In this document: piece by piece, positions 63,362 to 64,000 of the stretch | Layout of the letters: every line of letters begins with the position of its first letter | Position numbering within the stretch: the first letter of the stretch is position 1 | DNA from: DATMXT01 sp963662765 | GTDB lineage: Bacteria > Bacillota > Clostridia > Oscillospirales > Feifaniaceae | Assembly: GCA_963662765.2 (NCBI GenBank) | Contig: CAXXUP010000006.1 | Coordinates: forward strand, 372,001 to 436,000 | Direction: 5' to 3' | Length of the DNA: 64,000 nucleotides | Made by a program: the position numbers and the translations under genes | Notes under the pieces: generated by a model | Told to the model about the DNA's origin: nothing | Database searches by the model: none | The model's input: only the letters and a program-made list of their open reading frames with translations

Positions 63362-64000
63362 TTATGTCGCCTGCTTTTCCTCCGGACAAGATTTTATATA
63401 ATCAAGTAAATCGCTTAAATTTGCCGTTGCGAGTGCAATGCTGGTGTCTGCCGCGCCGTAGAACATTTTGATTTTCCCCGTGGCTTCGTTTAAGATCCAG
63501 CCGCAGGGAAATACGGCACCGCCGACATCGCCCTCCCGCTCGTACGTCTCCTGGGGGCCGAATATCCATTCGTCGCTCCTGCGCAAAACGCGAAACGGAT
63601 TGTCAAGATCAAGCAGTGCGAGCCCCAGCCGATAGATTGCGCCGGACGCTGTCTGTTTTACACCGTGGTACAAAATAAGCCAGCCGTCGGACGTCTCAAG
63701 CGGGGGAGCGCTCAGCCCCACCTTATCGGCATCCCACCAGGCGCCGGCGCGGGCAGCGATGAGGATCCGGCTGTCGCCCCAGTGTTTCATATCATCCGAG
63801 GTTGACGCCCAAATGTGTGTGCCACGCATGATGCTGGCGGCCATCGGCCGGTGGATGAGCATCCACTTCCCGCCGATTTTTCGCGGAAACAGTGCGGCGT
63901 CCTTGTCGGCCGCAGGCAAAATAGCCCCCAAGCGATCGAATGTTTCGAAATCTTTCGTCAAGGCAAGCGATACGGTGGGACCCGCTTCCGAATAGGCGGT
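63362..64000 (-). CDS. GH130 family mannoside phosphorylase, partial
   Basis: C-terminal 212 codons; the gene runs off the window edge (the frame is open to 64000). It matches GH130 (mannoside phosphorylases): LTKDFETFDRLGAILPAADKDAALFPRKIGGKWMLIHRP, WDADKVGLSAPPLETSDGWLILYHGV, LALLDLDNPFRVLRRS, and GGAVFPCGWI with FYGAADTSIALATANL. Members split beta-mannosides with phosphate to release mannose-1-phosphate. The catalytic Asp region of the five-blade propeller lies upstream of the window, so linkage specificity cannot be judged. Confidence 0.87.
   Translation of the reverse strand, partial: TAYSEAGPTVSLALTKDFETFDRLGAILPAADKDAALFPRKIGGKWMLIHRPMAASIMRGTHIWASTSDDMKHWGDSRILIAARAGAWWDADKVGLSAPPLETSDGWLILYHGVKQTASGAIYRLGLALLDLDNPFRVLRRSDEWIFGPQETYEREGDVGGAVFPCGWILNEATGKIKMFYGAADTSIALATANLSDLLDYIKSCPEEKQAT

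Overview
The window looks like a chromosomal segment of an anaerobic, Gram-positive Clostridia-class bacterium, probably close to the Oscillospiraceae/Ruminococcaceae. I base this on the Firmicutes-type 16S gene, the consensus TTGACA/TATAAT promoters, strong GGAGG ribosome sites with frequent TTG and GTG starts, SLH surface domains, and families typical of that group (YlmH, YwbE, DegV, YjdF, DUF169, DUF3788, a Re-citrate-synthase-like enzyme). The species cannot be fixed by eye.

Layout. 1-5240: a complete rRNA operon (promoter, 16S, tRNA-Ala, tRNA-Ile, 23S, 5S, terminator), followed by a decaying 18-bp tandem array. 5.6-10 kb: a VanX-like dipeptidase coupled to a MATE exporter, with a 26-codon leader ORF in front; a divergent VanW-like protein; a small P-loop protein; a cluster of hairpins; a YgjP-like metallopeptidase. 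10.4-14.8 kb: an operon for citrate to 2-oxoglutarate (Re-citrate-synthase-like, aconitase, isocitrate dehydrogenase with a frameshift) behind a promoter overlapped by a 34-bp palindrome. 14.9-28 kb: housekeeping and conserved genes (YlmH, FAD oxidoreductase, proBA with two small companions, tRNA-Ser, PLC-like protein, YwbE, ABC-F, DUF188, DUF169), then ilvA behind an isoleucine-rich leader peptide and attenuator. 28-36 kb: a CHASE4-PAS-GGDEF-HD-GYP protein, DegV with a nearby partial duplication, an XRE/membrane fusion, and a ChrB-MFS pair with twin operators. 36.2-43.2 kb: a giant SLH surface protein split by one in-frame amber codon. 43.3-46.4 kb: a WYL regulator with two copies of its probable operator and a run of small cysteine-rich or DUF proteins. 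46.7-54.5 kb: c-di-GMP and phosphorelay signalling, plus a yjdF gene with its riboswitch. 54.6-57 kb: PAP2 phosphatase, a 41-bp minisatellite, DUF2127, and a broken type IV pilin gene. 57.2-64 kb: a minus-strand mannose operon.

How genes may work together. The last operon holds ManA, a phosphohexomutase, a mannose-1-phosphate guanylyltransferase, a GT4 glycosyltransferase, an alpha/alpha-toroid protein and a GH130 phosphorylase. Together these could convert fructose-6-phosphate to GDP-mannose, build a mannoside, and recover mannose-1-phosphate by phosphorolysis. The citrate operon and proBA together link acetyl-CoA and oxaloacetate to glutamate and proline. Three c-di-GMP-type proteins lie within 26 kb. 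Several coding sequences are interrupted (IDH, SLH protein, hybrid kinase C-terminus, pilin). Whether these are real mutations or sequence errors cannot be told from the sequence alone.
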